This document shows positions 18,505 through 26,767 of a stretch of 46,661 nucleotides of DNA, piece by piece (position 1 is the first letter of the stretch; each line of letters begins with the position of its first letter). The notes under the pieces were generated by a model. That model did not search any database and was not told the DNA's origin. It worked only from the letters and a program-made list of their open reading frames with translations. The translations under genes were made by a program, and so were the position numbers. The stretch lies in the NCBI GenBank assembly GCA_020847975.1, contig JADLBD010000162.1, forward strand, positions 1-46,661. Direction: 5' to 3'. Source of the stretch: Bryobacterales bacterium (lineage in GTDB: Bacteria; Acidobacteriota; Terriglobia; Bryobacterales; Bryobacteraceae).

Positions 18505-21500
18505 TTACCACTGGAACCGCAGGGAGAACTGCACAATCCGAGGTTCGTTGGGCTGTATGCTCAAATCCTGTAGTCCCGTCGTTGCATTGGGGTTCGAGTC
18601 GTTCGGGTGGTTGAAGAAATTGAAGAAATCCGCCGTGAAGCGCAGTTTCATGCGCTCGGTGAGCAGGAAGTTCTTGAAGAAGGAGACGTCGGTGTTCCAG
18701 GCGCGCGGCCCCAGGAAGAATGCCCGGGAATTCCAACTGACGGTATCGGTGATGGAGGTGAGGCGCACGCTGCCGTTCGCGAGCGGCAATGGGATCCGGT
18801 TGTCAAAGGCGGCTCCCACCGGGTGCATCTTACGAGCGGCGCGGTCCACGGGCACCAGCGCCTGGAGTTTAGCCATATCGACATTTGTAGCCCGGGTGGG
18901 GTCAAAATCTCCGGCGAAGTACAGCCGCTGCGGTCTGCCGTTGAGGGTGAGGGTCATGCGCTGGTCAGGGCCCAACGCCGGGTTTCCGAACAGATATTCG
19001 CTGGCGGCGACACTGAGCCAGTTTCCGCTGCGCCAGTCGCCGATGGTGGCCACCTGCCAGCCGCCGATGATGGCATCGAGTGGTCGTGAAGCGTTGCCGG
19101 CGAGGTGCTTCCCCTTGCCGAATGGGAGATCGTAGATTGCGTTGAACCGGATTCGATGCGGCGGCACCTGGGTGGAGTTGTAGTAGGTCAACCGCAGCCT
19201 CTGGTCCAAACTGAGGTTTGGCGCTCCCAGCAGTTGAATGTTCTCCGGCGCCTGCGCGGATCCGCTGGTGTCATTAATGGCTCCGTTTCCGCTGGTGGAG
19301 GCTCCCGCATCGGTTGTCGACATGGAGCGCGTGAAAGTATAGAACCACTGGAAGGCCAGCCCATTTGAGTACCGGCGCTGGACCTGGATTTGCGCGGAGT
19401 GTGTATTCGAGTAGCCCACCTTGGCCACCATGCCGTTGTTCCAATTCCAGTTGGGGTTTAGCCGGGTCAAGTCGAGGTTGCCCGGAGGGGCGGACCGGGT
19501 ACGGGTGACATAGTTGTATTGGGCTTCGCGATTGTTCAGCGCCACGCGCTGTTCGAGATTCGAGCCGCGGTCGCCGATGTAGCTGACCCTCACCGAAGTG
19601 TCTTTCATCAATTCCCGCTCGATGCTGAAGTTCCATTCCTTGGCGCGGCTGTCGTTCCAATGGGTGAAGTCCCAGGGGATGGCGCCCTGCGCGTTCGGGG
19701 GAATGATGATCAGCCCATTGATATCCACTTTTGCCTGACCGACGTAATAGCTTGGCAGTGGAGCGGTTCTGACGGCGAAACTGTCGGTTCCGTCCAGCGT
19801 GCCGAGCGGATTGGTGTAACGCAGGTTCAGCGGGGGATTCGTGCGCGAGGTTTGCAGGATTTGCGAGAGCGGCAGCGTCCAGAAATATTCGCCATAACCA
19901 GCGCGGAGGGAAGTCTTGTCACTCAACCGGTAGGCCGCCCCGAGACGCGGGCCGAAATCGGTGTTCTGGGCTGGAATGAGGCTTGACGGCAGACCTGCCT
20001 TGCCGGCGGTGGTCCAACTGAGTCCGCGCCCGGCCCAGGAAGTGAGTACGGAAGGCGGAATTCCAGGGATGCTTTCAAGCGTGGTGGAACCGGGAGTCAC
20101 TACCTGGAACTGATTGGCGAAGTTGCGAATGTCCATGTTCACCAACCGGTTGTATTTTTCCTTGTAGGGAGTCCACTTTTCCCACCTCACACCGAGTTCC
20201 AGAGTCAGGCGCGGGCTTACTTTCCAACTGTCCTGGAAATACAGCCCGCCCTCGGTTTGCTGGAAGTAGAAATATCCGCGGTTGAACTGATTGGAAAGGA
20301 ATGTCGGCAGGCCGAGGGCCATCGATGCGACGCCGACGCCGGTGAAGGAGGCCGCCTGGTCCCCGGCCGGGTCGTATTGCGCGGTCCAGGCCTCGCCAAA
20401 GTCATGCGAGCCCTGCGCCTGTTGCAGTTCGCGAACGTTATTGTATTCCCGCCTGATGTTACCGCCGAAGATCAACGTGTGATGCCCCACGATCCTGGTG
20501 ACGTTGTCCTCAATCACGTAGGAGGTCAGATTCTGATCTTTGTGGTTGTCGGCGTCCCAATTGTTGCCGGGAAAGTTGCCCGCGCTGATGGTGGGCCAGC
20601 CCTGGACGCCGAAGGGATTCGGCAGCCCCAGTTTTCCGGACCAGTCGGTGAAGTCCGCGAGAGTGCCTTGACCATTCGGGTTGCGATTCACCGCCAGGAG
20701 GAGTTCGTTGAGAAAGTTTGGGGAGAAGACGTGATTCTCCGTGAGGCTGATGTTGTAGACACGGCTGTCTCCGCGGCCCGTGCCAAAGCCGTTGGTGAGG
20801 CCCTCGGCGGGGGATCCGAAGCGTCCGCCCGCCAACGCGCTGGTGGTACGCCCGCGCGTAAACCGTCCGGAAATGTTGTCGGAGTCCGAGAAGCGGTGGT
20901 CAATTTTTGTGCTGAGCGTGTCGTAGTTGTTCCTGTTGGGATAGAACACGTCGAGATTCGGAGCCTGGAACGGATCGGCCGAACTGGTGGGCGTGTGGGT
21001 GACGGATTTCATCACGCCGTAAAACGCGCTGATCCGGCTCTGTGGGATGATGTCGCCGGAGAAGGGCGTGCGCAGCCCCTGGGCATTCGCTGTGAGATTC
21101 GTGGTGAGCGGGTCATAGATGTGCGTTTGCACGTTGTTGTTGTCGCGGATATTGCTGAAGTTTCCCGCGAACATCTCCGGCGTGGGGACGTAATCCTCGT
21201 CGAAGGCATTCTGACGCTGGCGCATGCCCTCATAGGCGAAGAACCAGAAGGTATGATCACGTCCGTTATAGAGTTTCGGAATCAACACGGGGCCGCCGCC
21301 GGACACGCCGAACTCATTGCGGATCAACTTGGCGGACGTGCCGCCGTCCTGGCGCGCGCGGGCGCGCAGTCCGCTGGCGTTGTTGCGGAAGGTTTCGAAT
21401 GCCGCGCCATGAAACTGGTTTGTGCCGCTCTTGGTGACAAGGGTGACTGTGGCCGGACGGGAGTAGCGGGCGCTTGATCCGTTCGTTTCGATGCGGAATT

Positions 21501-22101
21501 CCTGCACTGTATCGAGACCCGGCTGCACGCGTGAGATTCCTCCGCCGAAACGGTCCACAACGGAGACGCCGTCCACGAGCATTTCCGTGGAGCCCACCTT
21601 CAGCCCGTTGGTGCGCGGCGCGCCTCCGCCTTCGACGCCTGGAGTCAGGTTGAACAGGTTGCTGACGGAACGGCCGTTCAGCGGCAATTGGCGGATGCGC
21701 AGTTCATCCTTCACGTCTGCCACCTGCATGCCTTCCATGGTCACGACGGGGGCCGCGCCCGTGACTTGCACGGTGGATTCGAGGCTTCCCACCTCGAGGG
21801 CCGGATCGACAACGGCTGTCTGTCCCACCTCCAGAAGCAGAGTTCCCACCCACTTCTTGAATCCGGCGAGTTCCACCGTCAATTGATAGGGGCCGGGCTG
21901 CAATTCGCCGAAATAATAGATGCCGACCGAGGAACTGACGGATTCGCGTCTGACGTTGGTGTTCTGAGCAACCAGGCTCAATTTGGCATTCGGGACGATG
22001 CCACCCGTTGCGTCTTTGACCGTGCCTCGCACCGTGCCATTGCCGACCTGAGACCACGCGGCAACGGAAAAAAGAAAGAGAAGAAACACGCTATTGAGCA
22101 T
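18505..22101 (-). CDS. TonB-dependent transporter with carboxypeptidase-regulatory-like domain
   Basis: An intact 1198-residue outer-membrane protein and paralogue of the broken one at 3291-6522. It carries a Sec leader (1-18, ending AWSQ), a carboxypeptidase-regulatory-like domain (about 20-105), a plug beginning near LRIRQLPLNGRSV, and a long beta barrel ending in the aromatic FSLRFQW. AGGGAG stands upstream of the ATG at 22101. No SusD homologue flanks it; this SusC-without-SusD pattern is usual for acidobacterial members. Placed between GH20 and GH123-like genes, it probably imports oligosaccharides or glycopeptides released by them, using energy from TonB-ExbBD encoded elsewhere. Substrate is inferred from context only. 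Confidence 0.92.
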   Translation of the reverse strand: MLNSVFLLFLFSVAAWSQVGNGTVRGTVKDATGGIVPNAKLSLVAQNTNVRRESVSSSVGIYYFGELQPGPYQLTVELAGFKKWVGTLLLEVGQTAVVDPALEVGSLESTVQVTGAAPVVTMEGMQVADVKDELRIRQLPLNGRSVSNLFNLTPGVEGGGAPRTNGLKVGSTEMLVDGVSVVDRFGGGISRVQPGLDTVQEFRIETNGSSARYSRPATVTLVTKSGTNQFHGAAFETFRNNASGLRARARQDGGTSAKLIRNEFGVSGGGPVLIPKLYNGRDHTFWFFAYEGMRQRQNAFDEDYVPTPEMFAGNFSNIRDNNNVQTHIYDPLTTNLTANAQGLRTPFSGDIIPQSRISAFYGVMKSVTHTPTSSADPFQAPNLDVFYPNRNNYDTLSTKIDHRFSDSDNISGRFTRGRTTSALAGGRFGSPAEGLTNGFGTGRGDSRVYNISLTENHVFSPNFLNELLLAVNRNPNGQGTLADFTDWSGKLGLPNPFGVQGWPTISAGNFPGNNWDADNHKDQNLTSYVIEDNVTRIVGHHTLIFGGNIRREYNNVRELQQAQGSHDFGEAWTAQYDPAGDQAASFTGVGVASMALGLPTFLSNQFNRGYFYFQQTEGGLYFQDSWKVSPRLTLELGVRWEKWTPYKEKYNRLVNMDIRNFANQFQVVTPGSTTLESIPGIPPSVLTSWAGRGLSWTTAGKAGLPSSLIPAQNTDFGPRLGAAYRLSDKTSLRAGYGEYFWTLPLSQILQTSRTNPPLNLRYTNPLGTLDGTDSFAVRTAPLPSYYVGQAKVDINGLIIIPPNAQGAIPWDFTHWNDSRAKEWNFSIERELMKDTSVRVSYIGDRGSNLEQRVALNNREAQYNYVTRTRSAPPGNLDLTRLNPNWNWNNGMVAKVGYSNTHSAQIQVQRRYSNGLAFQWFYTFTRSMSTTDAGASTSGNGAINDTSGSAQAPENIQLLGAPNLSLDQRLRLTYYNSTQVPPHRIRFNAIYDLPFGKGKHLAGNASRPLDAIIGGWQVATIGDWRSGNWLSVAASEYLFGNPALGPDQRMTLTLNGRPQRLYFAGDFDPTRATNVDMAKLQALVPVDRAARKMHPVGAAFDNRIPLPLANGSVRLTSITDTVSWNSRAFFLGPRAWNTDVSFFKNFLLTERMKLRFTADFFNFFNHPNDSNPNATTGLQDLSIQPNEPRIVQFSLRFQW

Positions 22102-22126
22102 TTGAACTCCCTTCAGCCAATGTATT

Positions 22127-22157
22127 CAAACTTAAGCGGGTTTGGCTCTCTTGTCAA
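22127..22157 (-). promoter_or_regulatory. promoter and overlapping dyad of the second TonB transporter
   Basis: On the minus strand TTGACA (22157-22152), a 17-bp spacer and TAAGTT (22134-22129) point at the ATG at 22101. The -10 box lies inside an inverted repeat CAAAC-N8-GTTTG (22127-22144). The same dyad class, with the same CAAACTTAA core, sits before the first TonB transporter (3212-3231). A protein bound here would block the promoter, so a repressor operator is plausible. Confidence 0.5.
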
Positions 22158-22196
22158 TGGTTTCGTAGACTGTTTCGTGGGGGTGCGAGTCCGCAA

Positions 22197-23984
22197 ATGC
22201 AGGTCCGCTTTCTGCTGTTTTGTGTTTCTCTCTGTGCGCAGGGGGCGGAACTCCGTCTCTGGCCCGAGTATGTGCGCACGGGTCCTGATGGCGATGTAGT
22301 GGCGGCGGACCGGGCTGCGCCGGCGAATGCCGCTTCCAAGCCGGTCCGCGCGGCGCGCGCGGGCTACGCTTCGCTGCAAGTGGCAGTGCGCCTGCGCTCG
22401 CCAGGCGAATACACGTTCCGGGTTCAATCTCCGCTTCAGGCCGACGTGTTTCGCGAGTGGTATCATCGCCTCGAAAAGGACCAGGCCTGGCATCCCGATG
22501 CGCTTGTGCCGGTGAAGGTACCCCACACTGCCCGCCTTCCCGATCCGGACAATCGGATCGGGAATCAGCAGGTACAGGCGTACTGGATCGACATTTGGGT
22601 GCCCGCCGGAACGCAGCCCGGTGAATATCCGCTGACGTTCCGGTTGGAATCCGCGGAGGGTAACGCCGAAGCGGCGGTGAAAGTCCGGGTGCTGCCGGCT
22701 GTGATTCCTGACGAGGATGCGGTCGTCATTGACCATAATTCCTACGGGTCTTCGTGGATCGGGGATCTCTATCCGGGGGAGCGCGGCCGCAGCGGCGCCG
22801 ATTTCTACCGCAGTGACGCGTTCTTCCGCCTCGTTCATGCCTATCACCGCATTTTCTACGAACACCGCGGCGTATTTCACCAGCTTGGCTATGGCCACGC
22901 CGGCAAGGTGGGGCCTGAGTTCGCGCCGGCGCTTGCGGGGACGGGGCGCAACAAGCACATCGCCGGGTGGGACCTGTACGACCGGCACTATGGTCCGCTT
23001 TTCGATGGGAGTGCATTCCGGGGTTCCCGCCGCGGCGAGCGTCCGATTCCCTTTGCCTACCTCCCCATCAACCCCGAATGGCCTGCTTCTTACTTGTGGT
23101 GGGGAGAGCCTGGCTACGAAGCCGAGTTCGGGAACGTGGTCTCTGAAATGGAACGTCACTTCCGCGAGAAAGGCTGGACGCACACCCGCCTCGAATTGTT
23201 CTTCAATCACAAGAAGCGCTACATGGGGTTTCCTTGGGATGGCGATGAGGTGCGCTTTCCCGAGGACGACTGGTATTTTCGTGAGTACGGGCGGATGTTC
23301 CGGAATGCCGTGCCCAAGGACTCGCCAGTCCGGTTCGTGTTCCGCGCGGACACGAGTTGGAGCATGGAACAGCAATCGAAGGAACTCGAGGGCATAGTGA
23401 ACATGTGGATCTGCGGCGACGGGATACTGAGCTGGTATCCGCAGGTGGCGCGCGAGATGAAACGGCGCGGAGATATCGTGTGGTTTTATTCCGGTCCGCC
23501 TCCGGTGACGCAAGCCGCGGCAAAGATTACGGAGTTCCCATTGCAGGCGTGGCTTTGGGGCATCGACGGCTATGTGCATTGGCTCACGGTGAGCGCGGGC
23601 GCCGATCCCTGGTTCCGCTTTGATGGCGGCGGCACGGCGCTGGTTTACTCCGGAGAGCGTTTCGGCATCGAGGGTCCGATTCCGAGTATCCGACTCAAGG
23701 TGCAGCGCAACGCAGTGCAGGATCTGGCTCTGCTCGAGAGTTTCCAGACGCGCCGGCCGGTGACGGAATTGCGAGCGGAGGCGGCGCGGCGCTTTAATGG
23801 GTCAAAGCCGGAAGACTGGTGGAATCCGCGGCCCGCCATCGCGGACCGGCCGCCCATGGAGTGGACCAATGGGGAGATCGACGCGGCCACCGCTGGGACG
23901 CGAAACATGCTGCGCAAGACCAGGCCCGACGCCTGGGAGAACGTACACGCATTCGTAATGCAACTCGCGGAGGAACTCCAATGA
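22197..23984 (+). CDS. secreted DUF4091/GH123-like glycoside hydrolase
   Basis: A 595-residue exported protein (leader about 1-16, VSLCAQG). The N-terminal beta sandwich (about 60-170) includes IDIWVPAGTQPGEY, and a barrel follows. The C-terminal part has the characteristic DUF4091 pattern: QAWLWGIDGYVHWLT, GGTALVYSG and PIPSIRLKVQRNAVQDLALLES. DUF4091 is related to GH123 (beta-N-acetylgalactosaminidase), so amino-sugar release is a fair guess, not proof. It diverges from the TonB transporter over a 95-bp gap. Its stop overlaps the next ATG (ATGA), so the three genes to 26646 are translationally coupled. The ribosome-binding site is weak. Confidence 0.75.
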   Translation: MQVRFLLFCVSLCAQGAELRLWPEYVRTGPDGDVVAADRAAPANAASKPVRAARAGYASLQVAVRLRSPGEYTFRVQSPLQADVFREWYHRLEKDQAWHPDALVPVKVPHTARLPDPDNRIGNQQVQAYWIDIWVPAGTQPGEYPLTFRLESAEGNAEAAVKVRVLPAVIPDEDAVVIDHNSYGSSWIGDLYPGERGRSGADFYRSDAFFRLVHAYHRIFYEHRGVFHQLGYGHAGKVGPEFAPALAGTGRNKHIAGWDLYDRHYGPLFDGSAFRGSRRGERPIPFAYLPINPEWPASYLWWGEPGYEAEFGNVVSEMERHFREKGWTHTRLELFFNHKKRYMGFPWDGDEVRFPEDDWYFREYGRMFRNAVPKDSPVRFVFRADTSWSMEQQSKELEGIVNMWICGDGILSWYPQVAREMKRRGDIVWFYSGPPPVTQAAAKITEFPLQAWLWGIDGYVHWLTVSAGADPWFRFDGGGTALVYSGERFGIEGPIPSIRLKVQRNAVQDLALLESFQTRRPVTELRAEAARRFNGSKPEDWWNPRPAIADRPPMEWTNGEIDAATAGTRNMLRKTRPDAWENVHAFVMQLAEELQ

Positions 23985-24535
23985 GATTCGCACTGCTGCT
24001 GGTGTTGGCCATGGCGCTGCGGGCCGAGGACCGGTTCACGCAACAACTCGAGGAAACCGCGCGTGTGGCATCGGTAATGGTGGATGGCGACGTCTGCCGC
24101 CGGATTGTGACCGCGCGCGCGATGGAATACCTGTTGCGAACCGATCCCAAGGACCGGTTTCTGGCGAGCGATAACTACGATGTGAACGCCGAGGCGTTCA
24201 ACGCCGTCAAGAAAACGCTCATCCGTCTCTCACGGCTTGTCCCATTTCCCGCCGATGCGAACCTTTGGATGCCCATTCCCGGCCATCCGGACAAGGTGCG
24301 GATCGTGATTCGCAATGCGAATGAGCTGAGCCAGTTCTGGCCCTGGGGCGCGCTCTACCAGGACATGGTTCCGGAAATGAAGACGGTGTTGGAGACTGGC
24401 CGGCGTCTCACGGTGACCCGAAAGCCCGGCTGGGTGTCGGCGCTCGCTCCGGTTCGCGACAGTCTCGGTGATATCGTGGCCCTGGTGGAAGTGGCCAGCC
24501 AGCGAAACCTGAATGCGCAGGAGAACGTGAAGTGA
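23981..24535 (+). CDS. small exported cache-like protein of unknown function
   Basis: A 184-residue exported protein (leader 1-15, ending LRAED). It has an N-terminal helical stretch (16-90) and a C-terminal beta-rich part. The segment WVSALAPVRDSLGDIVALVE (151-170) resembles the end of a single-cache/PAS-like sensor domain of the sort found in the extracellular part of chemoreceptors and histidine kinases, but no membrane anchor or signalling module follows. So it may be a free periplasmic ligand binder. Neither the ORF start at 23819 nor any other codon gives a leader, whereas the ATG at 23981 does and overlaps the preceding stop by 4 nt. It is coupled on both sides to hydrolase genes. The family assignment is tentative. 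Confidence 0.6.
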   Translation: MRFALLLVLAMALRAEDRFTQQLEETARVASVMVDGDVCRRIVTARAMEYLLRTDPKDRFLASDNYDVNAEAFNAVKKTLIRLSRLVPFPADANLWMPIPGHPDKVRIVIRNANELSQFWPWGALYQDMVPEMKTVLETGRRLTVTRKPGWVSALAPVRDSLGDIVALVEVASQRNLNAQENVK

Positions 24536-26646
24536 GAGTCCTGCTGCTGTTCGCGCTCGCCCTGACAGCACCGGCGCAGCCCGGGGAGTGGGACTTCCTT
24601 TCCGACCCGTCCGTCTTTCCCGACGTTCACGGAATGCTCCCCGCCTATCTCAAGAGCCGTGCATTCACGATGCTCGACCAGCGCCGGGAGATTATTTCCC
24701 GGATCTCCACCATTGCCGATCTCGAGGCGCGCCGGCAGCGCTTGCGAGAGCGCATCTGGAGCTATTTAGGCGGCCAACCCGAGCGGACCGCGCTGAACGC
24801 ACGCGTTGCCGGGACGCTGGACCGCGGGGACTACACGGTCGAGAAAATCATCTTCGAAAGCCGGCCGCATTTCTATGTGACAGCGAACCTCTACCTGCCG
24901 AAGGCGGGCAAAGCGCCGTACCCGGCCATCCTGTTCCCGCTGGGTCATGAACTCGGCGCCAAGGCGCATTCGGCGTGGCAGGAATGCCTGGCGGGGCTCG
25001 CGCGGCGCGGTTTTGCCGCCCTTGCCTGGGATCCCATCGGCCAGGGCGAACGGGTTCAATTCTACGACGAGGACTGGCACGGTTCGAAGCTGCAGGGTTC
25101 CACGGTGGAGCACAGCATCCTCGGCATGCAGAGCCTCCTGATGGGCACGCATGTGGCGCAATACACCATCTGGGACGGCATCCGCGCGCTGGACTACCTG
25201 CTCTCCCGTAAGGAAGTGGATCCCAAGCGCGTGGGATGCACTGGCAACTCGGGCGGCGGGACGCACACCGCCTACCTCTCCGCGCTCGATGATCGCATTC
25301 AGGCGGCGGCCCCGTCCTGTTACATCACCTCATGGCGGCGCATGCTGGAAAGCATCGGCCCGCAGGATGGCGAGCAGGTGTTCCCGTTCTTTCTCCGCGA
25401 CGGGTTCGACTATCCGGATTATCTTTACGCGTTCGGGGGCAAGCCCTTCCTGATGCTTACGGCCATTCGCGATTTCTTTCCCATCGGCGGCGCCCGCGCG
25501 ACGTTCGCCGAAGCGAAGGAAGTTTTCGGCCGCCTTGGACTGGCATCCCAGGTGGCGATGTTTGAAGCCGACGATGGCCATGGGTATTCGAAGCCGCGGC
25601 GCGAGGCGGCGTACCGCTGGTTTACGCGGTGGCTACAGGGCAAGGAGAACGATTCGCCCGAGGCTCCCCTCACCTTGGCTTCGGAAGAAGAACTGCAATG
25701 CACGCGCACGGGACAGGTGAAGACGTCGATTCCTGATGCGGCGGATGTGTTCACACTCAATCTGGAGACAGCGCGGAGACTTCGGGCCGGGCGGACGCTC
25801 TCCGCGGAGGCGATCCGCGCGCGGGCCCGTGAGGTGACCGCGTATGAGACCCATGCGGGCCCGCTGCAAATCACTTCGTACGGCCACCTCACGCGTCCCG
25901 CCTGCCGCGTGGAAAAACTCACGCTGCAAAGCGAGCCGGGCATCCTTCTGCCGGCGCTTCTGTTCCTGCCGAAGGATGGCCCCGAGCGAAGGCCCGCCAT
26001 TCTGCTGGCGAATGGCAAGGGAAAGGCAGCAGCCGCGCCAGACGCCGAGGCCCTGGCCGCTAAAGGCTACGTGGTACTCGCCGCCGACCTGCGCGGCTTC
26101 GGTGAAACGGAACCGGCGCTCGACCGGGGCGACTATTTCGTGCGCAACTTCGGAGATTACGAAAGCACATGGAATGCGCTGCTCATTGGTAAGACGATGC
26201 CTGGAATGCGCGCCGGGGATGTGACGCGCGGCATCGATCTGCTCGCGGCGCGCAAAGATGTGGATTCCGCCCGGATTTTCGTGATCGGCCGCGGGTCTGC
26301 CGCCACGGCCGCTCTGTTGGCCGCGCTCTTCGATGGGCGCATCCGCAGCCTGCTGGTGGAAGGGATGCTCTCCTCATACGATTCCGTGGTCACGGAACGG
26401 ATTCTACAGCGCAATGTGGATCAGATGGCTCCTTCGGCGCTGCGCTACTTCGATCTCCCCGCGGTTGCCGCCGCGCTTGCGCCGCGGCGCGTGGGTGTCT
26501 TTAATGGAGTCAATCCGCTCGGCCAGGAGTTGACGCTGAGCCGGCTGAAGAAGGAGTACGCCGGTCTTCCCGCTACGGTGGAGATCGGAGTGCGGCCTCA
26601 TGAGCAGCCGTTCGCTGCGTATGCCGAGCGGTTCCTGCGCCGCTGA
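24532..26646 (+). CDS. exported two-domain alpha/beta hydrolase (acetyl-esterase-like)
   Basis: A 704-residue protein with a short leader (1-16) and two alpha/beta hydrolase folds. The first (about 100-375) is complete: nucleophile Ser240 in GNSGGG, His350 in DDGHGYS, and an oxyanion-type FPLGHE. The second (about 470-700) starts with PAILLANGKG but its elbow reads IGRGSAA, with no serine at the expected nucleophile position, so it is probably inactive and structural or regulatory. The start codon is GTG, overlapping the upstream TGA by 4 nt (GTGA), with AGGAG at 24519-24523. It resembles carbohydrate acetyl-esterases that deacetylate glycans, fitting the neighbouring glycosidases; the substrate is inferred. 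Confidence 0.78.
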   Translation: MRVLLLFALALTAPAQPGEWDFLSDPSVFPDVHGMLPAYLKSRAFTMLDQRREIISRISTIADLEARRQRLRERIWSYLGGQPERTALNARVAGTLDRGDYTVEKIIFESRPHFYVTANLYLPKAGKAPYPAILFPLGHELGAKAHSAWQECLAGLARRGFAALAWDPIGQGERVQFYDEDWHGSKLQGSTVEHSILGMQSLLMGTHVAQYTIWDGIRALDYLLSRKEVDPKRVGCTGNSGGGTHTAYLSALDDRIQAAAPSCYITSWRRMLESIGPQDGEQVFPFFLRDGFDYPDYLYAFGGKPFLMLTAIRDFFPIGGARATFAEAKEVFGRLGLASQVAMFEADDGHGYSKPRREAAYRWFTRWLQGKENDSPEAPLTLASEEELQCTRTGQVKTSIPDAADVFTLNLETARRLRAGRTLSAEAIRARAREVTAYETHAGPLQITSYGHLTRPACRVEKLTLQSEPGILLPALLFLPKDGPERRPAILLANGKGKAAAAPDAEALAAKGYVVLAADLRGFGETEPALDRGDYFVRNFGDYESTWNALLIGKTMPGMRAGDVTRGIDLLAARKDVDSARIFVIGRGSAATAALLAALFDGRIRSLLVEGMLSSYDSVVTERILQRNVDQMAPSALRYFDLPAVAAALAPRRVGVFNGVNPLGQELTLSRLKKEYAGLPATVEIGVRPHEQPFAAYAERFLRR

Positions 26647-26664
26647 GGGGGTATTTCCTCCTGC

Positions 26665-26691
26665 TGTCCGCAAATGGGCCACAGTGTCCGC
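26665..26691 (+). promoter_or_regulatory. two TGTCCGC repeats 20 bp apart, likely enhancer-binding sites
   Basis: TGTCCGC occurs at 26665-26671 and 26685-26691, exactly two helical turns apart, about 50-75 bp upstream of a sigma54 promoter. Each is followed by a weak inverted arm (for example GTC/GAC around the second). This is the position and spacing expected for an NtrC-family enhancer-binding protein. No such regulator gene is in the window. Confidence 0.5.
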
Positions 26692-26738
26692 TTTTGAGAC
26701 GGGGCAGGGGCCTGGATGAAGGAACTGTTGACTCGCTT

Positions 26739-26755
26739 TTGGCTCTACACTTGCT
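26739..26755 (+). promoter_or_regulatory. sigma54 (-24/-12) promoter of the ADOP permease
   Basis: TTGGCTCTACACTTGCT matches the sigma54 consensus TTGGCAC-N5-TTGCT closely: GG at 26741-26742 and GC at 26753-26754 are 12 bp apart, as required. It predicts a start site near 26766, two bases before the permease ATG at 26768, giving an essentially leaderless mRNA. No ribosome-binding site is present in front of the gene. Confidence 0.65.
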
Positions 26756-26767
26756 CACACTAATGGC

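Noticed and set aside
20257..21477. 406-codon frame antisense to the second TonB transporter
   Set aside because: Gly/Val/Arg-rich with no recognisable domain; the opposite strand encodes an intact family protein.
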